NCBI GenBank assembly: GCA_036268775.1
Contig: DATATM010000013.1
Coordinates: 1 to 64,000 of the forward strand
Source of the DNA: DASZIT01 sp036268775
GTDB lineage: Bacteria > Actinomycetota > Acidimicrobiia > Acidimicrobiales > RAAP-2
Length of the DNA: 64,000 nucleotides
Direction: 5' to 3'
The translations under genes and the position numbers were made by a program. The notes beneath the pieces are model-generated. The model was not told where the DNA came from and did not search any database. It saw only the letters and a program-made list of their open reading frames with translations. Position 1 is the first letter of the stretch. Every line of letters starts with the position of its first letter. Of the stretch, positions 50,719 through 58,956 are shown in pieces.

Positions 50719-51472
50719 GAGGCAGAGCCCATCCGTGTCCGCCGGGGTACGGAGTCAGCCGGCAGACATCTTCCAGCTGATCCACGAACTGTCCCCGGGG
50801 GAGCGGGCCGAGGTGCTGCGCTGCCTGCAGGGGCCGAGCCCGGACGACCTCCCGGTGGCCCGGCCCCCGGGCGCCTCCCGGCGCTGGATCGTGCGGTTCC
50901 TGGCCCTGTGCTGCCTCGCCCTGGTCCCCTGGACCATCGGGTTGGCGGTGACCTTGCCCCGGTCCTACCTGGTCGGCAACTGGCCGCTGGCCTGGACCGG
51001 CTTCGATCTCATCCTACTCAGCTGCCTGTCCACCACTGCGTGGGCCCTCTGGAAGCAGCGCCAGGTGGCGGTGCCCGCCGCCTTGATCACCAGTGCCCTG
51101 CTGCTCTGCGACGCCTGGTTCGACATCATCACCGCCCACAGTGGCCGCTGCCTGATGGTCAGCGTCGCCACCGCGGTGTTCGGGGAGGTGCCGATTGCCA
51201 TCCTCCTGGGTTTCATCTCCATCCGGTTGCAGCGCGCCGGTGTGCGGGTGGCTCGAGGAGCGGAAAGGGCGGCGGCGCTCCAGTCGCTCTGGCGCACGCC
51301 ACTGATCACCTCGGCGGAGGTACCGATGATCGTCGGCACTCCATCTGACGCGGCGGGACGGTCGGCGCCGGCTTCGTCGGCACCCCAGCCCGCCGTCAGC
51401 CGCGATGACCGGGATGACGACCGACTTGGCGACGTGATCCACCGCCGAAGTCGCAGTCGAGTCGCGGCCTGA
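50708..51472 (+). CDS. Four-helix membrane protein of unknown function
   Basis: 254 residues from a GTG overlapping the preceding stop. A cytosolic N-terminus of about 55 residues (DIFQLIHELSPGERAEVLRCL) precedes four membrane helices between about 58 and 175, with Cys-rich helix starts (FLALCCLALVPW), then an Arg/Asp-rich tail. It belongs to the same operon as the His-rich protein and may be its membrane partner. No named family was recognised. Confidence 0.75.
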   Translation: MACERQSPSVSAGVRSQPADIFQLIHELSPGERAEVLRCLQGPSPDDLPVARPPGASRRWIVRFLALCCLALVPWTIGLAVTLPRSYLVGNWPLAWTGFDLILLSCLSTTAWALWKQRQVAVPAALITSALLLCDAWFDIITAHSGRCLMVSVATAVFGEVPIAILLGFISIRLQRAGVRVARGAERAAALQSLWRTPLITSAEVPMIVGTPSDAAGRSAPASSAPQPAVSRDDRDDDRLGDVIHRRSRSRVAA

Positions 51473-51526
51473 CACCGGCAACCGGAACAGAAGACGAAAC
51501 AGAAGAGAGAGAAGAAGGTACCGACA

Positions 51527-51703
51527 ATGATGAAAGATGACTTGATGGAGGGCTTCGGCTGGGTCAGAGGGGTCGAGGCGGTCTACGGGCGGCCGACACC
51601 GACCTACCGGAAAGGGAGGGTCTGTTCCCGCTCCGGTTGCGGGACCCATCTCTCGCGGTACAACCCGACCGAACGCTGCTCCATCCACGACGAGCTGATC
51701 TGA
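51527..51703 (+). CDS. 58-residue Cys/His zinc-ribbon-like protein
   Basis: The frame follows a purine-rich stretch with AAGG 11 bases before the ATG. The second half has VCSRSGCGTHLSRYN and ERCSIHDE, a C-x4-C ... C-x2-H arrangement suitable for one zinc atom. The LSRYN pattern occurs in small actinobacterial zinc proteins and regulators. It could modulate transcription or act as a chaperone subunit; that is inference. Its gene lies between the membrane-protein operon and a DCC gene on the other strand. Confidence 0.65.
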   Translation: MMKDDLMEGFGWVRGVEAVYGRPTPTYRKGRVCSRSGCGTHLSRYNPTERCSIHDELI

Positions 51704-51746
51704 AACGTAGCGACCCTCCCCCGGCGTCGACTGGAAAGGATCCAAG

Positions 51747-51929
51747 TTGCCCGCACCTCATCCGAGCCACGACACGACGGGAAGCCGCCGCCCGAGAATC
51801 GACGCGGCTTCCACCCCGAGGAAGCGCCGTCTCTACCCCCGGCTCGAGAATCTGATCGAGGTCTGGAGCGAAGTCGGGCCCGGTGGCGGGAGTCGGCCCG
51901 AGGCCGCAGACACCCCGCCGGCGGGCTGA
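51747..51929 (+). CDS. Possible small basic protein, TTG start
   Basis: 60 codons with AAAGGA eight bases before a TTG. The product is rich in Pro, Arg and Gly and resembles no family I know. It may be a real small gene following the zinc-ribbon protein, or noise. Its only support is the ribosome site and its position. Confidence 0.3.
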   Translation: MPAPHPSHDTTGSRRPRIDAASTPRKRRLYPRLENLIEVWSEVGPGGGSRPEAADTPPAG

Positions 51930-51943
51930 ACGGTCAACCGCCC

Positions 51944-52324
51944 CTATGTGCGGCAGGCGTCGGTGCTCCCCGGCAGCCGATAGCGATAGCGGACCACCAA
52001 CCGGTAGCCCAACGCCGCCGCCCAACTCACCGGGGGCACCAGCAACACCGCTCCGGCCAGTCGTCTCCAGCCGCCGGCCGCCAATAAGGCCTCGGCCACC
52101 GCCAGGTGCCCCCGGAATCGGCGACCGTCGGGATCCACCCACCAGGCCGCCTGCTGGGCGTCCTCCGGGGTCAGCCCGAGTTCGGCCAGTCCGCCCGCAC
52201 CCAGGTCCTGCCAGGCGGCGGCCTCGGCCGGCCCTCGCCAGTGGCGGGAGACGCCGGCCGCCACCGAGGTGCAGAACCCGCAATCGCCGTCGTAGATGAG
52301 GACCGGCACCCGGGGCGGGGGCAC
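51944..52324 (-). CDS. DCC-type thiol-disulfide oxidoreductase
   Basis: 126 residues. The name motif YDGDCGFC near the N-terminus gives the redox-active Cys pair. The middle (AQQAAWWVDPDGRRFRGHLAVAEAL) and basic Tyr-rich end fit the DUF393 family. It lies 8 bases after the GNAT gene, third in the operon NUDIX-GNAT-DCC. Confidence 0.87.
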   Translation of the reverse strand: MPPPRVPVLIYDGDCGFCTSVAAGVSRHWRGPAEAAAWQDLGAGGLAELGLTPEDAQQAAWWVDPDGRRFRGHLAVAEALLAAGGWRRLAGAVLLVPPVSWAAALGYRLVVRYRYRLPGSTDACRT

Positions 52325-52332
52325 GGGTGCGC

Positions 52333-52830
52333 TCAGGTCGGCGCCCGGTGGTCGGCGTTGTAGCGGTAGACGTTGGTCTGGCGGGTCTCGAAGCCGAGCC
52401 GGACGTAGAGCCGGTTGGCCCCCTCCCGGCTGGGCCGGGAGGTGAGGTCGACCGACTTCGCTCCCTCCGCTTCCGCCCGGGCCAGCGCGGCGACCACCAG
52501 CGCCTCTCCGGCTCCCGCCCCCCGAGCCGACTCGTCGACCACCACGTCCTCGATCCAGGCCCTCACCCCGGTGGGGACCCGGAAGAGGGCCAGGGTCAAT
52601 GAGCCGACCAGCGCCCCCGACGAATCGGAGGCCATCAGCAGGACCGACGCCGGGGACGCCACGATGGCTTCGAGCTCGGCGCCGCTGGGGGCGGGGGAGG
52701 ACGAGGACAGCTGGGGGACCAGCCGGGCAAACGCCTCCACCATCCCCGGGGTGACCTCGGTGGCTTCGGCCACCACCACCGGGCCGCCGTTGGCCCGCGC
52801 CGGAGGGGTCGAACCGTTCCTGTCGGCCAT
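52333..52830 (-). CDS. GNAT-family N-acetyltransferase
   Basis: 165 residues from the ATG at 52830. AWIEDVVVDESARGAGAGEAL is the acetyl-CoA loop and LTSRPSREGANRLYVRLGFE the late Asn/Tyr helix. The acceptor is unknown. It starts 8 bases after the NUDIX gene and ends 8 bases before the DCC gene. Confidence 0.87.
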   Translation of the reverse strand: MADRNGSTPPARANGGPVVVAEATEVTPGMVEAFARLVPQLSSSSPAPSGAELEAIVASPASVLLMASDSSGALVGSLTLALFRVPTGVRAWIEDVVVDESARGAGAGEALVVAALARAEAEGAKSVDLTSRPSREGANRLYVRLGFETRQTNVYRYNADHRAPT

Positions 52831-52838
52831 CGGGAGAA

Positions 52839-53537
52839 TCAGACCTTGTCCGGGTCGCCCCGCCAGGTCGGGGAGCGCACCGAGTCGTAGAGCACCTCGA
52901 TCGGCTCGCCCCGGAGGGCGGCGAACACGTGACGGCCCCAACGCTCGGCTCCGGCCAGCGGCTGGGGGAGGTTGTCCAGGGAGAACCATCCGACGTCAGC
53001 GCATTCCAGCGGATGGGCCTTCAGCTCCCCGCCGATCGCCCGGCACTGGAACACCAACGAGTACAGCGGGATCCGGCTGATCCCGATCCGGAGCCCGTCG
53101 AGCACCGCGATGAGCCGGACCACCTCCACGTCGATGCCGGTCTCCTCCTCGACTTCCTTCACCACCACTTCGGCAGCGGAATAGCCGACGTCGGCCCACC
53201 CGGTCGGATACAGCCACACCCCGGAGTCGGCCCGCTGCACCAGCAGGATCTCGCCCTTGTCGTTTCCGACCGCCGCACCCACCGCCACCTTGGGCGTGAC
53301 GTAGCCGGGCACCCCCTTGCCGACGGTGGACATCCACTCCTCGACCAGGCCGTCGGCGTCCTCGGCACCGGTGGCACCCTCGTCGACGGCGACCCGGATG
53401 TCGGCGGCTACCCGCAGAATCTCCTCGAACCGCTCCTGCTCGTAGAGGGACTCGGTGAAGCCGAGACCGGTCCGAGCGATGCCGGCCAGGGCTTCGCTCC
53501 AGCGCAACAGCTGTTTGGTGGATGGGACAGGTTCCAC
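52839..53537 (-). CDS. NUDIX hydrolase with N-terminal helical domain
   Basis: 232 residues from a GTG at 53537. The helical N-terminal part (LLRWSEALAGIARTGLGFTESLYEQERF) matches the NUDIX_N domain of nucleoside-diphosphate-X hydrolases. The NUDIX box GYSAAEVVVKEVEEETGIDV has Lys where Arg is usual. It probably cleaves an ADP-sugar or similar compound. It is the first gene of an operon with GNAT and DCC genes. Confidence 0.87.
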   Translation of the reverse strand: MEPVPSTKQLLRWSEALAGIARTGLGFTESLYEQERFEEILRVAADIRVAVDEGATGAEDADGLVEEWMSTVGKGVPGYVTPKVAVGAAVGNDKGEILLVQRADSGVWLYPTGWADVGYSAAEVVVKEVEEETGIDVEVVRLIAVLDGLRIGISRIPLYSLVFQCRAIGGELKAHPLECADVGWFSLDNLPQPLAGAERWGRHVFAALRGEPIEVLYDSVRSPTWRGDPDKV

Positions 53538-53693
53538 TCGCCCGACGCTACAGCACCACCACCCACCGGCGACCGACCGCCCGGGCCCCCCAAGGACGCC
53601 GCCGGCCTGATTCTGCCGCCTCCACCCGCCGGATACCACTCGTTCCTGGGGGCCTGCACCCCGATGGGCAGTCGACTTCGGTCAGAATAGGGC

Positions 53694-53879
53694 GTGCCCG
53701 TCAACCAGGACTGCCGTCACTACATCATGCAGACGACCTCCCACGAGGAGAAGCTCGAGCGCTGCCGTATGAACGCCAACGAGCAGATCCCGTTCGGCTG
53801 CCCGGAAGGCTGCCTGTTCTACGAGCCCCGCAAGGTGTCGGGCGCCGGCTGGACGATTCGCACCACCGACGAGGGCTGA
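53694..53879 (+). CDS. 61-residue four-Cys protein
   Basis: GTG start with AGGG upstream. The product begins MPVNQDCRHYIMQTT, has CPEGCLFYEPR in the second half and Cys at residues 7, 24, 36 and 40, which could bind zinc or iron-sulfur. I recall short proteins with this pattern in several actinobacteria, unnamed. It lies between divergent or convergent larger genes and has no partner in an operon. Confidence 0.7.
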   Translation: MPVNQDCRHYIMQTTSHEEKLERCRMNANEQIPFGCPEGCLFYEPRKVSGAGWTIRTTDEG

Positions 53880-53913
53880 ACCGGCACCCAGTCGAGGTCG
53901 GCCCGAGCCGGCT

Positions 53914-54735
53914 TCACCCGGTCTGGGTGGCCACCACCGTGTAGGTGAGCGGTAGGCGGGGCTGCCCCGGCGGGGTCGACCATCGGCCGTGGCCAACCTC
54001 CACCAGCCAGGGAAACACCTGATGGACCGTCCAGTCGTGCTCCTCCAGCACGTCGATCCGCAACCCCCGGTGGATCAGCGCGGTGACCACCTCCCCGACG
54101 CTGTGGTTCCACTCGTAGCTCCGGGTCTCCTGGAGCGGCCGGTCACTGTCGGTGTAGGTGAGGCTGGAGTCGTCGACGAAGGGGTCGAGCTCCTCGAAAT
54201 AGGAGTACTGGATCTCCAGCGACTCGTTGGCCAGCGCCCAGGCCAACGGGTGGACCTCGTGGAGGTAGAGCCTGCCGCCCGGACGCACCAGCGCAGCGGC
54301 CTGGTCGGCCCACCGCTCCACGCTCGGCAGCCAGCACAACGCCCCCAGACTCACGTAGACGATGTCGAAGGTGACATGGCCGAGGGCTTCGGTGGCGGCG
54401 TAGACATCGGAACAGACGAAATGGGCCCGGTCCTGGAGCCCGGCCAGCCGGGCCAGCTCCTCGGCCATTCGCACTGCTTCAGGAGAGAAGTCCAGTCCGG
54501 TCACCCGGGCCCCGGCATCCGCCCAGGCCAGCGTGTCGAGCCCGAAGTGGCACTGGAGGTGGACCAGGTCCAGACCCCGGACGTCCCCGAGGATCTCCGC
54601 CTCCCGGGGACGGGGGCCGGGCCGGGTCCGGAGCCAGCCGTCGACGTCGTAGAAGCGGGAAGCGGCATGGACCCTGACCCGCTCGTCCCATTTGCGGCGG
54701 TTGGCGAACAGCCATTCTTCCGTTGCCTCGTCCAT
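53914..54735 (-). CDS. Class I SAM-dependent methyltransferase
   Basis: 273 residues from the ATG at 54735. SAM-binding motifs are in LVHLQCHFGLDTLAWADAGA, VTGLDFSPEAVRMAEELA and LVRPGGRLYLHEVHP. The end (VVEVGHGRWSTPPGQPRLPL type) matches the branch often annotated only as methyltransferase. It follows the NIL-domain gene after 32 bases and may belong to the hemQ-larE transcript. Confidence 0.86.
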   Translation of the reverse strand: MDEATEEWLFANRRKWDERVRVHAASRFYDVDGWLRTRPGPRPREAEILGDVRGLDLVHLQCHFGLDTLAWADAGARVTGLDFSPEAVRMAEELARLAGLQDRAHFVCSDVYAATEALGHVTFDIVYVSLGALCWLPSVERWADQAAALVRPGGRLYLHEVHPLAWALANESLEIQYSYFEELDPFVDDSSLTYTDSDRPLQETRSYEWNHSVGEVVTALIHRGLRIDVLEEHDWTVHQVFPWLVEVGHGRWSTPPGQPRLPLTYTVVATQTG

Positions 54736-54767
54736 CGATGCCTCCCCGTCCGGCGCCGCCTCGCCGT

Positions 54768-55007
54768 TCAACTCTCGACGATGTCTCCCAACAAGTCCAC
54801 TTGTACCCCTTCGCCCCGCAACCATTCCAGTGCCCGGTCGACGGTGGTCCCGTCGCCGTCGAGCTCGCAGATGATCCACCCGCCCTGCTCGCCGACATCG
54901 GCCCTCCGGATGTTCGGGACGATGTCGAGCTCATTGATGAGCCGGGCGATGATCGGCTCCCGGACCAGCTCGTCGGGGAAGGTCAGCTTGACCCGGACCC
55001 CGATCAC
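54768..55007 (-). CDS. Stand-alone NIL-domain protein
   Basis: 79 residues. Ferredoxin-like NIL domain: VRVKLTFPDELVREPIIARLINELDIVPNIRRADVG and WLRGEGVQVDLLGDI. NIL domains act as substrate-sensing units in MetN transporters and near sulfur/iron-sulfur proteins. Here it overlaps the larE stop by 4 bases, so a helper role in sulfur transfer is plausible but unproven. Confidence 0.85.
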   Translation of the reverse strand: MIGVRVKLTFPDELVREPIIARLINELDIVPNIRRADVGEQGGWIICELDGDGTTVDRALEWLRGEGVQVDLLGDIVES

Positions 55008-55894
55008 CGGGCGGCTCCCGGTCCGGAGGCCAGCGACAGCCCGGAGTTGGCGCCCCCGTCGAGGGCGTCGTTCAGGTTCCCGGAGCGGAACCCCTCGAGG
55101 TCGAGGGTGACGTAGCGGTAGCCGGCCGCCCGGACCGCGGCGATGACTTCCTCCCGGAGGGCGACCACCATCGGCAGGTCCTCGACCATCACCTCGATCC
55201 GGGCGGTGTCCCCGTAGTGACGGACCCGGAGCTGGCCGATGCCGAGGGCCCGCAGCCCCGACTCCGCCTCCGCCACCGAACTCAGGGTGCCAAGGGTCAC
55301 CGGGGTGCCGTAGGGCACCCGGGAGGCCAGGCAGGCGGCCGCCGGCTTGTCCCAGGTCCGCAGGCCCAGGGCCCGGGACCAGGCCCGCACGTCGGCTTTG
55401 GTGAACCCCGCCTCGACCAACGGGAACGCCGCCCCCCGCTCGGCGGCGGCCTGCTGACCCGGCCGGTGGTCACCCAGGTCGTCGACGTTGACTCCGAGCA
55501 CCACCGTCGCCCCTGCGCCACCGAGCTCGCCGGCCAGGATGGGATCCAGCGCCTCCAGCAACGACGCCTTGCAGTGGTAGCAACGGGAGCCGTCGTTGGC
55601 CGAGTAGTCGGGATCGGCCAGCTCGTCGGTCTCGACCTCCAGGAACCGCAACCCCCACTCGGCGGCCAGCTTTCCGCAGTCGGCCCGCTCCTCGGGGGCC
55701 AGCGATGGGGACACCGCGGTGACGCACAGCACCCGGTCGGGCCCCAGGGTGTCGTTGGCCACCCAGGCCACGAAGGCCGAGTCGGCCCCGCCGCTGAAGG
55801 CGACGATCACCCGCTGCAGCCGGCGGAAGATCGAGCGCAACGCTTCGAGGTCGCCGCCCTTCTCGGTCGGCGTCGCGACCGGTGCCTCACTCAC
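55004..55894 (-). CDS. larE: LarE, ATP-dependent sacrificial sulfur transferase
   Basis: 296 residues. The PP-loop IVAFSGGADSAFVAWVA adenylates the pincer precursor. The sacrificial Cys is in AAACLASRVPYGT, and GSRCYHCKASLLEAL matches the family zinc or structural Cys pair. With only this Cys in the active region it should be the sacrificial-Cys type rather than the cluster-dependent type. It works with LarB and LarC, encoded 12 kb away. It overlaps hemQ by 8 bases and the NIL gene by 4. Confidence 0.92.
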   Translation of the reverse strand: MSEAPVATPTEKGGDLEALRSIFRRLQRVIVAFSGGADSAFVAWVANDTLGPDRVLCVTAVSPSLAPEERADCGKLAAEWGLRFLEVETDELADPDYSANDGSRCYHCKASLLEALDPILAGELGGAGATVVLGVNVDDLGDHRPGQQAAAERGAAFPLVEAGFTKADVRAWSRALGLRTWDKPAAACLASRVPYGTPVTLGTLSSVAEAESGLRALGIGQLRVRHYGDTARIEVMVEDLPMVVALREEVIAAVRAAGYRYVTLDLEGFRSGNLNDALDGGANSGLSLASGPGAAR

Positions 55895-56603
55895 TCCGCA
55901 CCGCCGTGGCCATCACCGTCTCCACCGGGGCCACCATGCCGGTCACGAAGGTCCCGAACTCGGCGAACCGGGCCGATCCCTCGTCGAACCGCATCGAATA
56001 GACGCAGTCCTTGAGGTCGTCGGGATTGACCCCGAACAGGGTGACCCCCCACTCCCAGTCGTCGATGCCGGTGGATCCGGTGATCAGCTGGAGGATCCGG
56101 CCGGCAAAGGTGCGGCCCACCGCCCCGTGGGCCAGCATCAGCGCCTTCCGATCGTCGAAGGGCAGCGAGAACCAGTTGGAGCCCTCCGTCTCCCCGCGGC
56201 GTTTGGACATCGGGTAGAAGCAGAAGGACGGCATCCCCTCGGGGGGCAGCTGCGGATACAACCGCTTCTGCTTCATCTCGTCGGGGAGCCCGGCGGCGTA
56301 CTCGGACACCTCGGTGAGGGAAACGAACGAGTCGACCACCACCAGGCCAGCCGCCTGGAGGTCGGTCTGCAGCTGCCGGAGCCGCCAGAGGTCGGCGCCC
56401 AGCGCCATGAACCCCACGTCGGCCTTGTGCCCGAGTAGCGACACCGAGACGACCTGGAGGTCGTCGGCCTGCGCCTCTTTCACCGCCCGGGTCACCGCCT
56501 CGACGTCGACGCCAGAGTCGGAGGCGCCCGACCCGGAGTCGGAGGCCTTGCAGAAGAGGTGGAGCACGCCCCAGCCGGTGGAGGGAGAGACAGGTTCGGT
56601 CAC
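55887..56603 (-). CDS. hemQ: HemQ/ChdC-like coproheme decarboxylase (chlorite dismutase family)
   Basis: 238 residues from a GTG. It decarboxylates coproheme to haem in the actinobacterial pathway. Family marks are LLGHKADVGFMALGADLWRL, SFVSLTEVSEYAAG, FYPMSKRRG with FSLPFDDRK, and the core TGSTGIDDWEWGVTLF. The GTG at 56603 is used because an upstream frame would start inside the 12-bp terminator stem. It is first in the hemQ-larE-NIL run. Confidence 0.9.
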   Translation of the reverse strand: MTEPVSPSTGWGVLHLFCKASDSGSGASDSGVDVEAVTRAVKEAQADDLQVVSVSLLGHKADVGFMALGADLWRLRQLQTDLQAAGLVVVDSFVSLTEVSEYAAGLPDEMKQKRLYPQLPPEGMPSFCFYPMSKRRGETEGSNWFSLPFDDRKALMLAHGAVGRTFAGRILQLITGSTGIDDWEWGVTLFGVNPDDLKDCVYSMRFDEGSARFAEFGTFVTGMVAPVETVMATAVRSE

Positions 56604-56650
56604 GAGGCCGAGTCTAGGGAACCGACGGGACACCGGTCTCCCGGACGGCA

Positions 56651-56678
56651 CGAAGGGCGCCCCGGAGGGCGCCCTTCG
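56651..56678 (-). terminator. Strong hairpin terminator after groL
   Basis: CGAAGGGCGCCC and its perfect complement (12 bp) surround the loop CGGA, about 42 bases after the groL stop and before hemQ. There is no clear T run, which is common in high-GC actinobacteria. Confidence 0.65.
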
Positions 56679-56719
56679 TTCACAGCATCGGCCCTGGTCG
56701 GGCCGGCGGGGATTCCGAC

Positions 56720-58342
56720 TTAGAAGTCGTCCATCCCGCCCGGCATGCCGCCGCCGCCGTCATCACTGGGCTTGTCAACGATGACCGCCTCAGTGGTGAG
56801 GAACAAAGCGGCGATGGAAGCGGCGTTCTGCAACGCCGACCGGGTCACTTTCACCGCGTCGATCACGCCGGCCTCGAAGAGGTCCACGTACTCGCCGGTG
56901 GCGGCGTTGAGGCCCTGGGTGGGCTTCTTCAGGTTGCGCACCTTGTCGACGATGACCCCGCCCTCCATGCCGGCGTTGACGGCAATCTGCTTCAGCGGCT
57001 CCTCGACGGCCCGGGCCACGATGCGGGCACCGGTGGCCTCGTCGCCCTCGAGCTTGTCGGCGGCATCATTGATGGCGGTCTGCGACCTCAGAAGGGCCAC
57101 GCCCCCACCGGGGACGACGCCCTCTTCGATGGCGGCCTTGGTGGTGGACACCGCGTCCTCGATGCGGTGCTTCTTCTCCTTGAGCTCCACCTCAGTGGCG
57201 GCGCCGACCTTGATGATGGCCACTCCGCCGGACAACTTGGCCAGACGCTCCTGGAGCTTCTCCCGGTCGTAGTCGGAGTCGGTGTTGTCGATCTCCGCCT
57301 TGATCTGGTTGATCCGACCCTTGATCTCATCCTCGGACCCGGCGCCCTCGACGATGGTGGTCTCGTCCTTGGTGACCACCACCTTGCGGGCCTGGCCGAG
57401 CAGGTCGAGCCCGACCGACTCCAGCTTGAGGCCGACCTCTTCGGTAACGACCTGGCCGCCGGTGAGGATGGCGATGTCCTGCAACATGGCCTTGCGCCGC
57501 TCGCCGAACCCGGGAGCCTTGACGGCCACGCTCTTGAACGTGCCCCGGATCTTGTTGACGACCAGGGTGGCCAGCGCCTCGCCCTCCAGGTCCTCGGCGA
57601 TGATGGCCAGCGGCTTGCCCGACTGCATCACCTTCTCGAGCAGCGGGAGGAGGTCACGGACGGCGGTGATCTTCGAGCCGACCAGCAGGATGTAGGCGTC
57701 CTCCAGGACGGCCTCCATGCGCTCGGGATCGGAGACGAAGTAGGGGGAGATGTAGCCCTTGTCGAAGCGCATGCCCTCGACCAGGTCCATGTCCATGCCG
57801 AAGGTCTGGGACTCCTCGACGGTGATGACCCCGTCCTTGCCCACCTTGTCGATGGCCTCGGAGATCATGCCGCCGATCTCGGAGTCGGCCGCGGAGATGG
57901 AAGCCACCTGGGCGATCTGACCCTTGGAGTCGGTGTCCCGGGCGATGCCCCGCAGCGAAGCGACAGCCGCCTCGACACCCACTTCGATGCCCTTCTTGAG
58001 GCTCATCGGGTTGGCACCGGCAGCGACGTTGCGGAGGCCCTCGTGGACCATGGCCCAGGCCAGCACGGTGGCGGTGGTGGTGCCGTCCCCGGCGACGTCA
58101 TCGGTCTTCTTGGCGACCTCTTTCACCAACTCGGCACCGATGCGCTCGAAGGGGTCCTCGAGCTCGATGTCCTTGGCGATGGAGACGCCGTCGTTGGTGA
58201 TGGTCGGAGCGCCCCACTTCTTGTCGAGCACTACGTTGCGGCCTTTCGGGCCGAGGGTGACGCGTACGGCGTCAGCGAGCTTGTTCATGCCGCTCTCGAG
58301 GGACCGGCGGGCCTCCTCGTCGAACGTGATCAACTTGGCCAT
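56720..58342 (-). CDS. groL: Chaperonin GroEL (60 kDa)
   Basis: 540 residues. MAKLITFDEEARRSLE, VTLGPKGRNVVLDKKWG, DVAGDGTTTATVLAWAM and the tail GGGGMPGGMDDF are typical. It folds proteins in an ATP-driven ring. No groES lies beside it, as expected for the second, separate groEL copies in actinobacteria. A CIRCE element lies upstream. Next on the same strand come cysO and thrC, upstream of it. Confidence 0.97.
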   Translation of the reverse strand: MAKLITFDEEARRSLESGMNKLADAVRVTLGPKGRNVVLDKKWGAPTITNDGVSIAKDIELEDPFERIGAELVKEVAKKTDDVAGDGTTTATVLAWAMVHEGLRNVAAGANPMSLKKGIEVGVEAAVASLRGIARDTDSKGQIAQVASISAADSEIGGMISEAIDKVGKDGVITVEESQTFGMDMDLVEGMRFDKGYISPYFVSDPERMEAVLEDAYILLVGSKITAVRDLLPLLEKVMQSGKPLAIIAEDLEGEALATLVVNKIRGTFKSVAVKAPGFGERRKAMLQDIAILTGGQVVTEEVGLKLESVGLDLLGQARKVVVTKDETTIVEGAGSEDEIKGRINQIKAEIDNTDSDYDREKLQERLAKLSGGVAIIKVGAATEVELKEKKHRIEDAVSTTKAAIEEGVVPGGGVALLRSQTAINDAADKLEGDEATGARIVARAVEEPLKQIAVNAGMEGGVIVDKVRNLKKPTQGLNAATGEYVDLFEAGVIDAVKVTRSALQNAASIAALFLTTEAVIVDKPSDDGGGGMPGGMDDF

Positions 58343-58382
58343 CAGGTGTTCCTCCGTGGGTTCTTCGCGTGATTTTGCACTG

Positions 58383-58409
58383 TTAGCACTCTAGACTGTC
58401 GAGTGCTAA
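58383..58409 (-). promoter_or_regulatory. CIRCE operator (HrcA site) of groL
   Basis: TTAGCACTC, nine bases, GAGTGCTAA: a perfect CIRCE element 41 bases before the groL ATG. It predicts repression by HrcA and induction by heat. Confidence 0.95.
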
Positions 58410-58536
58410 CAGCAAACCACGCCCACCGGTAATCTGCAACCGCCGCCAGTCTGAATTTTGGGCTTTCTGGGCTCCGGGCGACCGGTTCCGGGCGCAATCC
58501 CTGGTCAGGGCGGTGCCCAGGCGGGGCCGGAGCGGA

Positions 58537-58674
58537 TTACTCGTCGAGCACCGGCTCGATGGCGTCGGGGTCGACCTCGCCGACCTCTTCGGCCACCAAG
58601 GTGTGGAGGACGTCCTCCGGCTCGGCCTCGATGTTGACCGGTTGATCCGGGCCGGGAACCGCGCCGCCGCTCAT
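58537..58674 (-). CDS. Small acidic 45-residue protein
   Basis: An ATG six bases after the cysO stop, with a G-rich ribosome-site candidate, opens a 45-residue frame beginning MSGGAVPGPDQPVNIEAEPE and ending EPVLDE. Over a third of residues are acidic and none is Cys. No family was recognised. In streptomycetes, as I remember, a cold-shock gene occupies this slot between cysO-like and groEL2 genes; this frame is not a cold-shock protein. Confidence 0.45.
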   Translation of the reverse strand: MSGGAVPGPDQPVNIEAEPEDVLHTLVAEEVGEVDPDAIEPVLDE

Positions 58675-58680
58675 CGCCGG

Positions 58681-58956
58681 TCAGCCCCCCGCCACCGCCG
58701 GGACGATCGAGAGCGTCTGGCCGTCGGTCACCGGAGTGTTGAGGCCGTCGAGAAAGCGCACGTCCTCGTCGGTCAGGAAGACATTGACGAACCGCCGCAA
58801 CTGGCCGGCGTCGTCGAACAGGCGGTCGGCGAACCCGGGGTGGGCGGCATCCAGTGCCTTGAGGGCCTCGCCGACGGTGGACCCCTCCACGGCCACCTCG
58901 CCCGCCCCGCCGGTGAGGGTGCGGAGCTGGGCCGGAACCCGGATGGAGATACTCAT
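58681..58956 (-). CDS. cysO: MoaD/ThiS-family sulfur carrier, CysO-like
   Basis: 91 residues. The ubiquitin-like fold ends in AVAGG, whose last Gly is thiocarboxylated. Segments MSISIRVPAQLRTLTGG, RRFVNVFLTDEDVRF and ending SIVPAVAGG closely follow mycobacterial CysO, the sulfur donor for an alternative cysteine pathway. The start overlaps thrC by 4 bases. A cysM or Mec protease gene is not beside it. Confidence 0.82.
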   Translation of the reverse strand: MSISIRVPAQLRTLTGGAGEVAVEGSTVGEALKALDAAHPGFADRLFDDAGQLRRFVNVFLTDEDVRFLDGLNTPVTDGQTLSIVPAVAGG

